A stretch of DNA of 64,000 nucleotides from assembly GCF_028476545.1 (NCBI RefSeq), contig NW_026731983.1, forward strand, positions 946,501 through 1,010,500, written 5' to 3'. The first letter of the stretch is position 1; the number at the start of each line of letters is the position of its first letter. The DNA comes from Physella acuta (Eukaryota; Mollusca; Gastropoda; Physidae). Positions 14,869 to 25,428 of the stretch are shown here, one piece after another. Below the pieces are notes generated by a model. It had not been told where the DNA came from and did not search any database. It saw only the letters and a list, made by a program, of their open reading frames with translations. Position numbers and translations under genes: made by a program.

Positions 14869-15547
14869 ATGAATCATTGCTTTGTGAAATTAATTGATGT
14901 TGTGCGTGCGAAAGAATCAGCAGTGCCAGCGACTCAAACAACTTTGAAAAAAAAAGTTCACTTTAATTAATGATCATATAGATCTGTTAGATCTTGAAAC
15001 TTTAGAAAGTAAAAAATTTAATTTGCAGGATGCAATAAAAACAGATAAAAAACAGAACTATGAAAATAAAAGACCAAAAAACACAGTTAAAAGAAAAAGG
15101 AGGTACAGTTCAGGTAAAGGCAGAAAAAGAAATAAGTCTGAAATTAAAAAATCTCCAGTTCTCCCGTTAAAGCCCCATCAATCAAATAACAGCAGAGCTA
15201 AATATGAACTGGACACTAACAAAAATACATGCATGATATTACAACATGGTTCAAATTTACCAACCATGAAAAACTGCTTTGTTTTACTCAAGAACGTTTT
15301 TACTGAGTTGAACACTACACATGACCTACCAAACTCTGATATTTCAACAGGATCCTCAGATGTAATAAAAGAAGAAAAACTTAAAAATGAAACTACCAAA
15401 TCAAGTATGTCTACACCCGCTACGCTTTTGAGTCCAAAAATCAAGGAAAGTTTCCATCCAAAACGTCAACTTACACTAAAACTGTTTAAACTAAACAACA
15501 CTAATATAAGCAATATCATGGACAAAAAGGAACAAAACATATCTTAA
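14869..15547 (+). pseudogene. Lysine-rich ORF of unknown function, split by one frameshift
   Basis: From ATG 14869 a frame of 33 codons ends in TTGAAAAAAAAAGTTCAC followed by TAA. The next frame, open from just before 14970 to TAA at 15545-15547, continues with acidic then very basic sequence (KRKRRYSSGKGRKRNK, about residues 65-80, likely nuclear-targeting), then a Ser/Asn-rich region and a Lys-rich end. Joining the frames needs one base change at the A9 run, which may be a real lesion or a homopolymer sequencing error. No intron is visible over about 680 bp, so it could be a retrocopy or one exon of a larger gene. I do not recognise the family. Base composition matches its AT-rich flanks. 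Confidence 0.35.
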
Positions 15548-15845
15548 ATGCTTAGGGCCTAAATTTATACAGTGGAATAATTTCATGCTACTCAAATTTT
15601 GATGGAATATTCGCAAACTTATTACTCGCACGGTTATTAGAACTGCAAGGGATTTCTCAATAGTATCAATCAAATATTATAATAAATTACTTTCGCAATT
15701 AATTTTTACAATTTCAGTACAATACAAAACTTAATTTATAAAAATTTTTTATTTAAAACTATGCTATACTCTATGATTTTTGTTTTTTTCTTGAAAAGAG
15801 AATACAATTTTTTTAAAATTATTACATTAAAAAGTTACTTCCCCT
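15548..15845. other. AT-rich spacer, nothing recognised
   Basis: Low-complexity A/T-rich DNA between the Lys-rich ORF and the 347-bp array. Confidence 0.4.
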
Positions 15846-17086
15846 GTTCATAGACCAAATGACCAAATCTCGTATAATGAGTATTTCACTCGCGGTCACT
15901 TTTTAGCCCTCGTCGAGGGCTTTCAGTGAAACCGACAGTTTCCCCTACAGGTCAAGCCATTTACCTAAGAGCATGCAAAAAATTAGCCAGATGTAAAGAC
16001 GGTAAGTGCCCTCAAATTCGTTTTGAAATCACCCTCTGTTTTTCCCATAAAATACAAAGATTACATAGGGAAATACGACTGGTCAGTTTTGACCCATTTA
16101 CCGAATTTTCCCGGACATGGCGAGTTTTTTGTGACACCCCAAGGCGTTCTCCTACCACCTCACAAAATTTCAAGGGGGGTCGTCCAGGGAAAAATTTTTT
16201 CGTAATAGAGCTAGCTCATATAAAGAGAATTTCACTCGCGGTCACTTTTTAGCCCTCGTCGAGAGCTTTGAGTGAAACCGACAGTTTTCCCTAAAGGTCA
16301 AGCCATTTACCTTAGAGCATGAAAAAAAATTAGCCGGATGTAAAGAAGGTAAGTGCCCTCAAATCCGTTTTGAAATCACCCTCTGTTTTTCCCATAAAAT
16401 ACAAAGATTATATTGGGAAATACGACTGATCAGTTTTGACCCATTTACCGAATTTTCCCGGACATGGCGAGTTTTTTGTGACACCCCAAGGCGTTCTCCT
16501 ACCACCTCACAAAATTTCAAGGGGGGTCGTCCAGGGAAAAATTTTTTCGTAATAGAGCTAGCTCATATAAAGAGAATTTCACTCGCGGTCACTTTTTAGC
16601 CCTCGTCGAGAGCTTTGAGTGAAACCGACAGTTTTCCCTAAAGGTCAAGCCATTTACCTTAGAGCATGAAAAAAAATTAGCCGGATGTAAAGAAGGTAAG
16701 TGCCCTCAAATCCGTTTTGAAATCACCCTCTGTTTTTCCCATAAAATACAAAGATTATATTGGGAAATACGACTGATCAGTTTTGACCCATTTACCGAAT
16801 TTTCCCGGACATGGCGAGTTTTTTGTGACACCCCAAGGCGTTCTCCTACCACCTCACAAAATTTCAAGGGGGGTCGTCGTCGGAAATTTTTTTTCGTAAT
16901 ATAGCCCATATAAGGCGCCGGTCAGTCGAGGTCAATTTTGACCCCCTCTCCGTAGACTATTCGGCAAACCGTCACCGGCCTTCGTGTTCCATCGCCCCAA
17001 GGCACCATCGTGCCAAATTTGACGCGCCTGCGGCGCCGGGAAGTGCCCTATCGGGCACTTGACCACTTTGCTTTATATATATAGAT
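15846..17086. repeat. Tandem array of three ~347-bp units plus a diverged tail
   Basis: The anchor TCACTCGCGGTCACTTTTTA recurs at 15886, 16232 and 16579, giving periods of 346 and 347 bp. Units 2 and 3 are almost identical, unit 1 a little older. Each carries ACCGAATTTTCCCGGACATG and CCACCTCACAAAATTTCAAG. The third unit runs into a partial fourth (GGTCAGTCGAGGTCAATTTT, about 16920) and ends ACTTTGCTTTATATATATAG, the same end style as the element ending at 8756. Open frames inside are repeat artefacts. Confidence 0.85.
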
Positions 17087-19515
17087 ACTAGCGTACCCGT
17101 ACCCGCGCATTGTCGCGGGGATATACGAAAGTCTGATATAATATATAAGAAGGTTTTCATCAATGCGTTACCAATCCTATATTTTAAGACGCGTGACCTT
17201 CTTTTCTAAAACTGAGTTATTTAAATGTAAACAATGCATAGGCTTGGGTCTTAAATATAGGGACACGGGTTTACCTACAATACCAACACTACCGTATGAA
17301 AACCTTACGTTAACCACTCACCAAAATAATGAAGTAGAACACACTTCGGTGACCGTCCATGTGTCAGGGACGTAGAGTTGCGCTCTCGGGAGCCCTTGAA
17401 TGCACTAACTCAGAGGCGCCGCGTACAACCCCTGGGTACACCTAACATAGGCGCCATAGTGCACACGTATTAACCCAGAGCGCCAAATAGCATCCGAAAA
17501 CAATGATGCAGATTGAATCAAAAATCAACAGGATGTTTTCTTTAACACGTAAAAAAACAAATATTTGACGTGTTATAAACGTCAGTGTGGCTGATGCAAT
17601 TTGTTAGCGTTACTAATGGTGTATTATTAGAAGCTCGATCGCAATTTCTGATTGGATCGTTTAAAAATAGATGCAAATTGCATCATTCGCAGAAGGATTT
17701 CCTCGCGTTACAAAGTTATTTTTAGAATTGTGACTTTTCATTTTCATTTTAGTAGCCCTTCTGAACATATTTTTTTGTTCAAAAATATTTTCATTATTTT
17801 AAGAAGTGTAGGCTTTGAAATTGTTTGGATTTTTTACGGACAAAAGGAAACAACCCAGCAGAGGCGTAGCGACCCTTTCCGGCGCCCGGGGACAAACTTT
17901 TGCTTTGCACCCCCCTCAAACTTTCGATTACTTCTTCCAACCCATTTTGGCGCCCCCTAATGTCGGCGCCCGGGGACATATGTCCCCTTCTGCCCCCCCC
18001 CCCCCCATCGCTACGCCTCTGCAACCCAGTGTTAATAATCTAACCTTGATTAATATTCCTGATTATTAAAAAAACGTATTACAGGGCCCTCAGCAGCCCG
18101 CGTGAGCCTTTGGAGTCCTACCAGGGCGCCGGCTTACACGCTTGATTCAATTAAGTGAGCGACTGTACCGGCCCATCTTATCCAATATCTATCGCACTAT
18201 TTAGAACAAACGTAGGTGCCTTTGCGCTCACGGGAAAGCCAAGGGCGCCTTATTGAACCCTGCAGGGGGGCCGGGGGACGTGCCTGGTTCGATATAGTCA
18301 CTGATTATTGTAGCCCATCGTGTCTTTAGTGCATAGCCTTTTTTAATTAACATAGGCGCCATAGTGTTCGTTTTAACGCTGAGTATAGTATTATTCCTTA
18401 CCCGCTATGCAGGGCGAACGATTAGCGGATGCCACGCGCTAACATAACCGATCTGTAACTCTTGGCGCCAAATTGTGTTTGACGAAAATGGCACCCTCGC
18501 AGGCGCCACCCATATCATATTTTCATTATTTTGTTCACAGAAACCTTCTCGGGAGTATTCTTATCAACTCCTTAAAGTTTCATGGCACACGGATGAAAGG
18601 TTTTCAACCGCTTCTGACTTTTATTTTTAATATACCACATATAGAGAAAAGTAGAACCCTCCCGAGGCGCCGCCCTTGCGAAATTACAAAAGAATTTTTT
18701 TTTGCATAACCCTTCCCTGTAATGTTCTAATCAATTCCTCAAAGTTCGATATCGATCGGATGAATGGTGTAAAACTGCAATCTACTTATATTTTTATATA
18801 CCGTATATAGTGAAAAATCGCACCCTCCCGTGTCGCCGCACTTGCGAATTTTTTTATTTTTTTTTCGCAGAACCCTTCCAAAGTCTCATGGCTATCGGAT
18901 GAACAGTTTCAAACCAAAATCGACTTTTAATTGTATATACCGTACATTGAGAAAAATCGCACCCTCCCGTGGCGCCACCCTTGCGAAATTAAAAATGATA
19001 TTTTTACAGAACCCTTTCGTGGAGTGTTCTAATCAACTCCCCAAAGTTTCATGGCGATCGGATGGAAGGTGTCGAACCACATCGTACTTTTATTTTTTAT
19101 ATACCGTATATAGAGAAAAATCGAACACTCCCAGGGCGCCGCCCTTGCGAAATCAAAAGAGTTTTTTTTTGCATAAACCTCTCCGAGAGTGTTCTAACTC
19201 CCCTGAGTTTGATGGCAATGGGATGAACTGTGTCAAGCTTCAATCGACTTTCATTTTTATATACCGTACATAGAGAAAAAACAAATCGCGCCCTGCCGGG
19301 GCGCCACCCCTGCAAATTTGAAAATGTTTTTAGCGCAGAAGCCTCTATGGGAATATTCTGAACATCCCAAAGGTTCATGGGGATCGTGTGAACGGTGTCA
19401 CGGCAATTCACATTTCTTATTTTATATACCGTATTTAGAGAAAAATCGAACCCTCCCCTGGCGCCGCCCTTGCAAAATTAAATATGATTTTTTTTACAGA
19501 ACCCTACTGTGAGTT
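17087..19515 (+). mobile_element. HINE-like element with ACTAGC head and six or more ~160-bp monomers
   Basis: Directly follows the 347-bp array. The head reads ACTAGCGTACCCGTACCCG then CCGCG CATTGT CGCGG, a short stem. Its first 600 bp parallel 7160-7760. From about 18480 monomers start near 18637, 18797, 18937, 19102, 19262 and 19427, each with ATACCGTA[TC]ATAGAGAAA, GGCGCC and AAAGTTTCATGG/GATCGGATG. A hAT-type MITE sits inside at 17859-18021. No coding capacity seen. Confidence 0.7.
17859..18021. mobile_element. hAT-type MITE (CAGAGGCGTAGCGA), copy 1
   Basis: Terminal inverted repeats CAGAGGCGTAGCGA / TCGCTACGCCTCTG flanked by perfect 8-bp direct repeats CAACCCAG at 17851-17858 and 18022-18029. 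The 8-bp duplication and CAG...CTG ends are those of hAT elements. The interior has two GGCGCCCGGGGACA blocks and a poly-C tract; too short for a transposase. Confidence 0.9.
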
Positions 19516-19897
19516 GGTAATCGTATTGGTAATACTTTAAAATGCGCTACGAAAAATGTGGTTATGATATTTACTCTTAATATTAATCTCTACATATACT
19601 ACTTTACGTATAAGTAGAGTTAAATGAAATAGTAATGAAATTAAAAAGTCTATTAGGTACCCTAATACACTCAAGAGAATAATATAAACATTACTGAAGT
19701 AAAACACACTTCAATTAAATGTCCATTCCACCTTATATTCTTAGAAGGTACAACATAACATGAGACACTATAGCACAACGCACAACTTCTCGCCATTCAA
19801 AATGCGATACATTTATTATATTACTAGACTACCCGTCATCCGTTGGATAACTGTGGGTTTCGGGGGTCATCTATAAAAAAACATCACGTCTGTCACT
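19516..19897. other. Spacer ending in another ACTAG head
   Basis: AT-rich with no gene. At about 19844 it has ACTAGACTACCCGTCATCC, the head motif of the interspersed elements, cut short by the MITE at 19898. Confidence 0.4.
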
Positions 19898-20147
19898 CAG
19901 AGGCGTAGCGACCCTTCCCGGCGCCCGGGGACAAACTTTTCGATTTGAACCCTCCCCCCCCCCCCCCCCCCCGCAAGATTTCGATTTGCACCCCTCCTCA
20001 AGATTTCGATTTATAACCCCCCTCCTCAAACTTTTGATTTGCACCCCCCCCTCAGCCTTTCAATTTATTTTTCCAACCCATTTTGGCGCCCCCTAAGGTC
20101 GGCGCCCGGGGACATATGTCCCCACACCCCCTCGCTACGCTACTGCA
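19898..20147. mobile_element. hAT-type MITE (CAGAGGCGTAGCGA), copy 2
   Basis: Left end CAGAGGCGTAGCGACCC, right end CTCGCTACGCTACTG. Flanks CTGTCACT (19890-19897) and GTGTCACT (20148-20155) differ at one base, consistent with an aged 8-bp target duplication. The interior is expanded by C-rich runs and repeated GATTTGCACCCC-like blocks. Confidence 0.8.
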
Positions 20148-20169
20148 GTGTCACTTATCGGTATCGTCA

Positions 20170-20460
20170 CAAAAAAAACAGACCCCACATTAAAAAATAT
20201 GTTTTTTTATCTTTTAAAAACACCGAAAACACCGATTTCGGATTATCCCTTCATATACTGACGTCACAGGTGACCTACCCAACTCTACTTCACCTGCCCA
20301 GTGTCCCGCCAAGTCTCAGACAACACGTTTTTATCGTTTAAAAAACGATTCCAGCCGAGCATGTCTCTGACCACACTATCCCTTCATATGTTTAGGACAA
20401 AGAAACAGATGAACTCTACTTCACCTGCCCTGTATCCCGCCAAGTTCAGATAGGCAACTC
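20170..20460 (-). mobile_element. Two truncated SINE tails in tandem (family 1)
   Basis: Two blocks containing CACACTATCCCTTCATATG or its variant, then CAACTCTACTTCACCTGCCC or AACTCTACTTCACCTGCCCT, match the reversed SINE tail; the first is repeated at 43190-43260. tRNA-like heads are missing. Confidence 0.5.
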
Positions 20461-21614
20461 TATCATTCACATCTAAAAAATAAAATTAAAATTAAAATCC
20501 TATTGGTCTAGAACCTGTGCTACCCGCATGAGAGCCGATTACACTAACAACTTAGCTATATACTCGTAACGTCACAAAATAATTTTTTATACTATACTTT
20601 AATACTTTGAGTCTCCTTATGCAACTTGATTTTCGCGCATAGATCTAGATCTAAGTCTAGTAGTAGTAACTTTCAAATTAAATTTTATCTTAAATTAGCC
20701 AAACAAAGATTTATATAAAATAAAGAAGGTCTGAAATTATCTAGATCTAGATAGAATTATCTAGATCTAGATTCTACGACTCGTTTGCTTAAGTCTAGAA
20801 TCTAGTATAAAAGTATTTGCGTAACTCTTGCTTGATCTAGATCTAGATCTAGATAGATAAATCACAAAGATTTATATCAAGTATTTAAGGACTAAAAATG
20901 TATTATGATTATAAAATGGATTTTATTTTTATTTAATTAATCTTTGGTAAGTATCTAACTAATCTTTTGTTTGACCTAGATTCTAGATCTAGATCTATAA
21001 ATAACTTGCTTGGTCACATGATATTTTTAGATCTATAAATAAAAATTAAGGAAAAAAAGAATTATATTGTTTATTTTATTATTGACAAGTTTTTAGACAT
21101 TTTAAGCATAAAGTCTGTTTTAATGCAATGTTATAATTTGTTTATTTGCTTACAACTTTTACTGTAACAAGTGTTTGGCCTGAAATGATGCTTTTTTATG
21201 TCAATAAAAATATCTACTTCTTGGTCAAATCACATAAAGGTGGGGTTGATTAAAAAAATAATTCTCCATATATAGCCTCAATTAGAGTATAATGTTTGTG
21301 TTCAAATATTTCTGATCGGGAAGTAAAAGTTTGCCATTTTTTGTTATTTTTGCTATTTACATTTGTAAAGTGAGGTCACCTAACTATCATAATTGCTAGA
21401 ACATGTCAATATATTATATGTTTAATAGTCACACATCTAGTTTTCTCGTTAATGCCATAAAATGACCGCTCTGAAATACAGATTTCTTACATGTCAAATT
21501 TTAAATTATATGATTTTTTAAAATTCTCGACTATATTTGTTGGTGCTGTTTAAATCTTGGTTTTCTTCTATAACCATGTTAAAAATAAATCACCGTGAAA
21601 TTGTTTATAAAAAA
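20461..21614. other. AT-rich DNA with CTAGAT-rich stretches
   Basis: Between about 20640 and 21020 the motif TCTAGATCTAGATC recurs in short runs, some of them palindromic. No gene recognised. Confidence 0.5.
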
Positions 21615-21915
21615 AAAACACTAGCCATCGGTACCCGTTACACGTGAAATATAAGCCTATATATTTTGGGGGGTTGTAGCGAAATGGTCTGGAGAGCGAG
21701 AGGGGGCTGGAAGAGGGTTGCCCATGAAGAGAAGTTTGTATTTTGATAATATACAGCTCTTTGGTTAATTGCCAAATTTTGACCGTGTGAAAGGCGAGGA
21801 ATGATTCGTGTCTAAACATGTTGGTGTGCTTTACTTTTACACAATCCTTCTTTATTCGTCTTTATACAACTAGTCGTCGGTTACCGTTACACGTGAATTT
21901 CAGGCCTGTATATGT
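21615..21915 (+). repeat. Two heads of a GTTACACGTGAA repeat family
   Basis: ACTAGCCATCGGTACCCGTTACACGTGAAA at about 21620 (here given only as landmarks ACTAGCC and GTTACACGTGAA) recurs at about 21869 as ACTAGTCGTCGGTTACCG plus TTACACGTGAA, and reversed at 55752-55782. The bodies differ, so only the head is shared. Confidence 0.6.
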
Positions 21916-22529
21916 TAATGTTATACTTGTTTGAGAAAATAATTTATAAAACAGTTAGTGGTCAAAACGCAACGAGCTTTACTACACATTGAACGATATT
22001 AATGACAAATCAAAGAAATTATTAAATAGCTAAACATCCGACACATTTGAAATAACATAGGCTACCAATACCTATTAGATAAAGAAACTTAAATGATTTC
22101 GTTAAAAACCCGGCTGTTTAAGTGTATTTATGTTATTTTTTAAAGTTAATTTTATTAGTTTTGGCCAAGAAAAGTGTATACCTTCATAGCGTAAGTCTTG
22201 ATAAGATGTTTTATAGATCTAAATCAAATTTGAAAAAAAGTTCATTTCTTTATTCTAAAATTGTAATAAAACGCCACTAGTGCTGTGTACTTTCCGTTTT
22301 GTAAACACGTGACATGTTCTTGTCACAATCTTAAACACTTTTCATACTTTTGCATAATTAAAAATGTGTTTCCACATTCGAATATGCCTTTGTTTATTCA
22401 CTTCTTTAAATAAAATGTAGTTTATACATTTAATACATGAAACATATTATTTTCAACAAAAGTCCGTATCATTACGTTCACCATTTATTGCTGAATATAT
22501 TGATCTCACAGCCTCGGAAAATATTTTGC

Positions 22530-22569
<40 letters not shown>

Positions 22570-22599
22570 GGGGGGGAGAGAAGTGCGCACATGGGCTTT
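21916..22599. repeat. AT-rich spacer with (GA)n
   Basis: No gene. A (GA)n tract with interruptions lies at 22529-22580; the Arg/Glu frames across it are artefacts. Confidence 0.6.
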
Positions 22600-23750
22600 T
22601 TACAAACTTTTTAAAATTTTATTTGTCAGTCTGTCGTCAGTCTCTCTATATCTAAACACCCGAGCAATATTGCAGGCACTTTTAACTGACAGATACGGTT
22701 CGCATTTGGTACTTGGGTTAAGACATGAAGACAATGCAACATGGCATTAAATGTGACGAAATTGGTTGCCTGATTAATTTTTTATGAATTAATTAAAAAT
22801 GTTGTCAAAATTAGTAGGCTGTCATCAAACTATTCCGTGCTATTAGACACGCGTCAACACGTTCAATAGGCGCGCAATGGGTTTTAGTAATGGAAATCTA
22901 GTGTAAATAAAACATGTAAAGTACTAAAAAAATTATATAAAACGCTTAAATAACAAGATTGTATGTAATAATGCACTAAAAAGTAGAAAATAAACTAAAG
23001 ACTACTATTTAAATAAGTATAAAGAAAAGCGTGGGTCTTTTCCTAAGTATTAGTAAAGGTATCCAATAGATACTTAGGTAACCCACGCTTATCTTTATAC
23101 TTATTTAAATAGTAGTCTATAGTTTATTTTCTACTTTTTAGTGCATTATTACATACAAACTTGTTACTAATGCGTTTTTTTTTATTTAACTCACTTTCTC
23201 AGTCTGTCGTCAAGCTGTCTAGATCAAAACGCCCGAACAAAATTTCGGACACCTCTAACTGACAGATTTGTTTCAACGTTGGTAAGAGGGTCAAACAATG
23301 CAATCTGACATTAAATTTGACCTAATTGGATGCCTAATTATTTTTTAAATAAATTAATTAAAGTTTTATCCAAATTAGTAGGCTGTCTCATCCAACTATT
23401 CCGCACTATTATACACGCGTCATCATGTTCATTAGGTGCGCATTCGTTTTTAGTCATGCAAATATATTGTAAACTTTAAAAACTCGAAATACTGAAAATT
23501 CATAAAAAAACGTTTTAATAACAAGCTTTTATGTAATAATGCACTAAAAAGAAGAAAATAGATTATACACTACTATTTCAATAACTATAAAGAAAAGCGT
23601 GGGTCGCTTTAGTATCTATTGGATAACTTAACTAATATTAGCAAGAGACCCACGCTTTTCTTTATACTTATTTAAAGAGTAGTGTATAATTTATTTACTA
23701 CTTTTTAGTGCATTATTACATAAAAGCTTGTTATTAAAACGTTTTTTAAT
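22600..23750 (+). repeat. Dimer of palindrome-ended units (PAL family)
   Basis: Two head-to-tail ~570-bp units. Each body carries GTCAGTCTGTCGTCA-like sequence, AACTGACAGAT, TTAGTAGGCTGTC, CACGCGTCA and GTTCAAT/GTTCATTAGGYGCGCA, then ends in a long palindrome (22953-23163 and 23521-23731). The palindrome arms read ACAAG...TAATGCACTAAAAAGNAGAAAATA...AAAGCGTGGGTC and its complement. The second palindrome's loop is inverted relative to the first. No ORF. Confidence 0.85.
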
Positions 23751-23879
23751 ATTTTTTTATATTAGAATTATATATCTTATGGAAATGCGGTGTAATATTA
23801 AGTTTAAAAAATATACAAGTTTGTTATTAGAATTTGTCTAATATGTATATATGAGGCATGATAGTTGATTAGTGTAGTG

Positions 23880-24345
23880 TCTGTAGGACGTCTCAGTTCA
23901 ACTGAGTCATCCCTATAAACCTTGCACCTGAGCTCAGAAAAGTCGCATTCATTTATCTCTATGGTGAAGACAATGGGTGTGAAGGAGGAGCCCCCAAAGA
24001 ACGTCTACTGCCCCAACTAGCGAAATAGAATTTTAACTAGAAAACAGATAATTTTACCCGTGTCCGTCTGAAAGAAACACTGGTCGCAGTTGTTGATCAT
24101 ACAGACTAAAGGTAGACCCGACATCTTTAATCTAGACCCATTTCCTACTTTTGACCGGTACATTCCAATCATGCAGACAGTGTTTCTTTCGGACTTTTTT
24201 GCGTGAGGGGATGGCATTTGAAATTTTCGCTGGGGTTGACTAAATTCTCAAAGGTATGGTAGATGTGGACACTGGTAAAAGTATATTTTCTAATTCGTTC
24301 CTGGTGGGGGGGTGTATTTATTGACACCTTTCGCTGCCCCCGCCG
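23880..24345 (-). mobile_element. Composite MITE, reverse copy of the 46510-47100 element
   Basis: Contains CGTCTGAAAGAAACACTGG (right MITE end), a ~95-bp middle holding TCATGCAGACAGTG, then CAGTGTTTCTTTCGGACTTT (left end). The complement of the middle aligns with 46756-46830, and CCTATAAACCTTGCACCTGA matches the complement of about 47075-47095, so the two loci are inverted copies of one composite. Confidence 0.6.
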
Positions 24346-25428
24346 CTATACACCATTGACTAGCACGTAAAGTAATTAACACTTTCGAGCAAGTCTGTCC
24401 GAACTTAAGAGTTCAAGTTAAGATCATCTGTGCCTATACTTATAGTCTAAAAAGATGATATGGTCAATTATATGCTTAGCTAATTTTAGTTATCCTAACT
24501 TATTGAACACAAATATGTCTTACAATAAAAAGTCCATCAAACGTGCTCGAGACTTGTATGTTGTTCAAATTGTTACGTATTCATAAAAGATATATATTTT
24601 ATAAGTAATATTAGAGATACTAAAATGTATACTTGTTTTTTGTTCTTTTTTTTAAAAAAAAGATACGTTTCCTGGCTTACATGGCGACCAGAGTTGCTGA
24701 CTTTAGTTGTTTTTTTTTAGTTTTTATTATTAATGGTCATCAAAAGAACTTGTAAAAACTAATTTTGTAATATTTCATTTTCAAAATTTAAATTTCAAAA
24801 ATCCTGCAGCATTCATGAATGTTATTAAACAAACCAAATTTAAAAGAGAATCAGCTAAATGGTTCGATTAGAATTTTTGTTTACCGTATGTTGCATAACA
24901 TGTTTTGACGTATCTCCCGGCGGAAAGCATCATTGGTCAGACTGGCGGGGAGACGCGAGCTACACGAGCTACGCGTTGGACTTTCATTGCAAACACTTGC
25001 TCTGTCTTCGTGCGCACGCTTGGCGACTCTGTTAGAATAACTGTTATTCTTGAATTTCGTAAGCCTTATTAAAACGTATTTCAGCAAGTATCGTTAGCGA
25101 AAGATTAGTCAAAAGTTAATAATACTATAGGTGAGTTATTATCAATTTATATATTAAAATTTTGACATAGCTAAACAAATATACATCTGGCTTAGTTATC
25201 TTTTATGCGGTCGATAAGTATTCAGCAAGTAATAATAGTTTATATGTCTTAACGTATTAATAATCATGTTGAAGTAATTTGTAAAAAAATGTACGAATGT
25301 TTTACTAATTTGAGTTCATATCATTTAATATTAGTAAATCAACTTATAACTCTCCTGTATATAATTTTCCCTTTTTATAAAGCAGAACGAACATTTTTCA
25401 CTAACCGGACAATATTACTTAAAACACA
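24346..25428. other. Upstream of GIMAP copy 2, no gene seen
   Basis: AT-rich with no supported exon. The 5' UTR and promoter of the gene at 25429 should lie near its 3' end; I see no clear TATA box or initiator. Confidence 0.4.

Noticed and set aside
15886-16920. CRISPR-like repeat array
   Set aside because: Units are 347 bp without short repeats and unique spacers, in an intron-bearing animal genome.
17652-18069. Overlapping ~75-100 codon frames
   Set aside because: They cross the hAT MITE and repeat boundaries and have no shared protein features.
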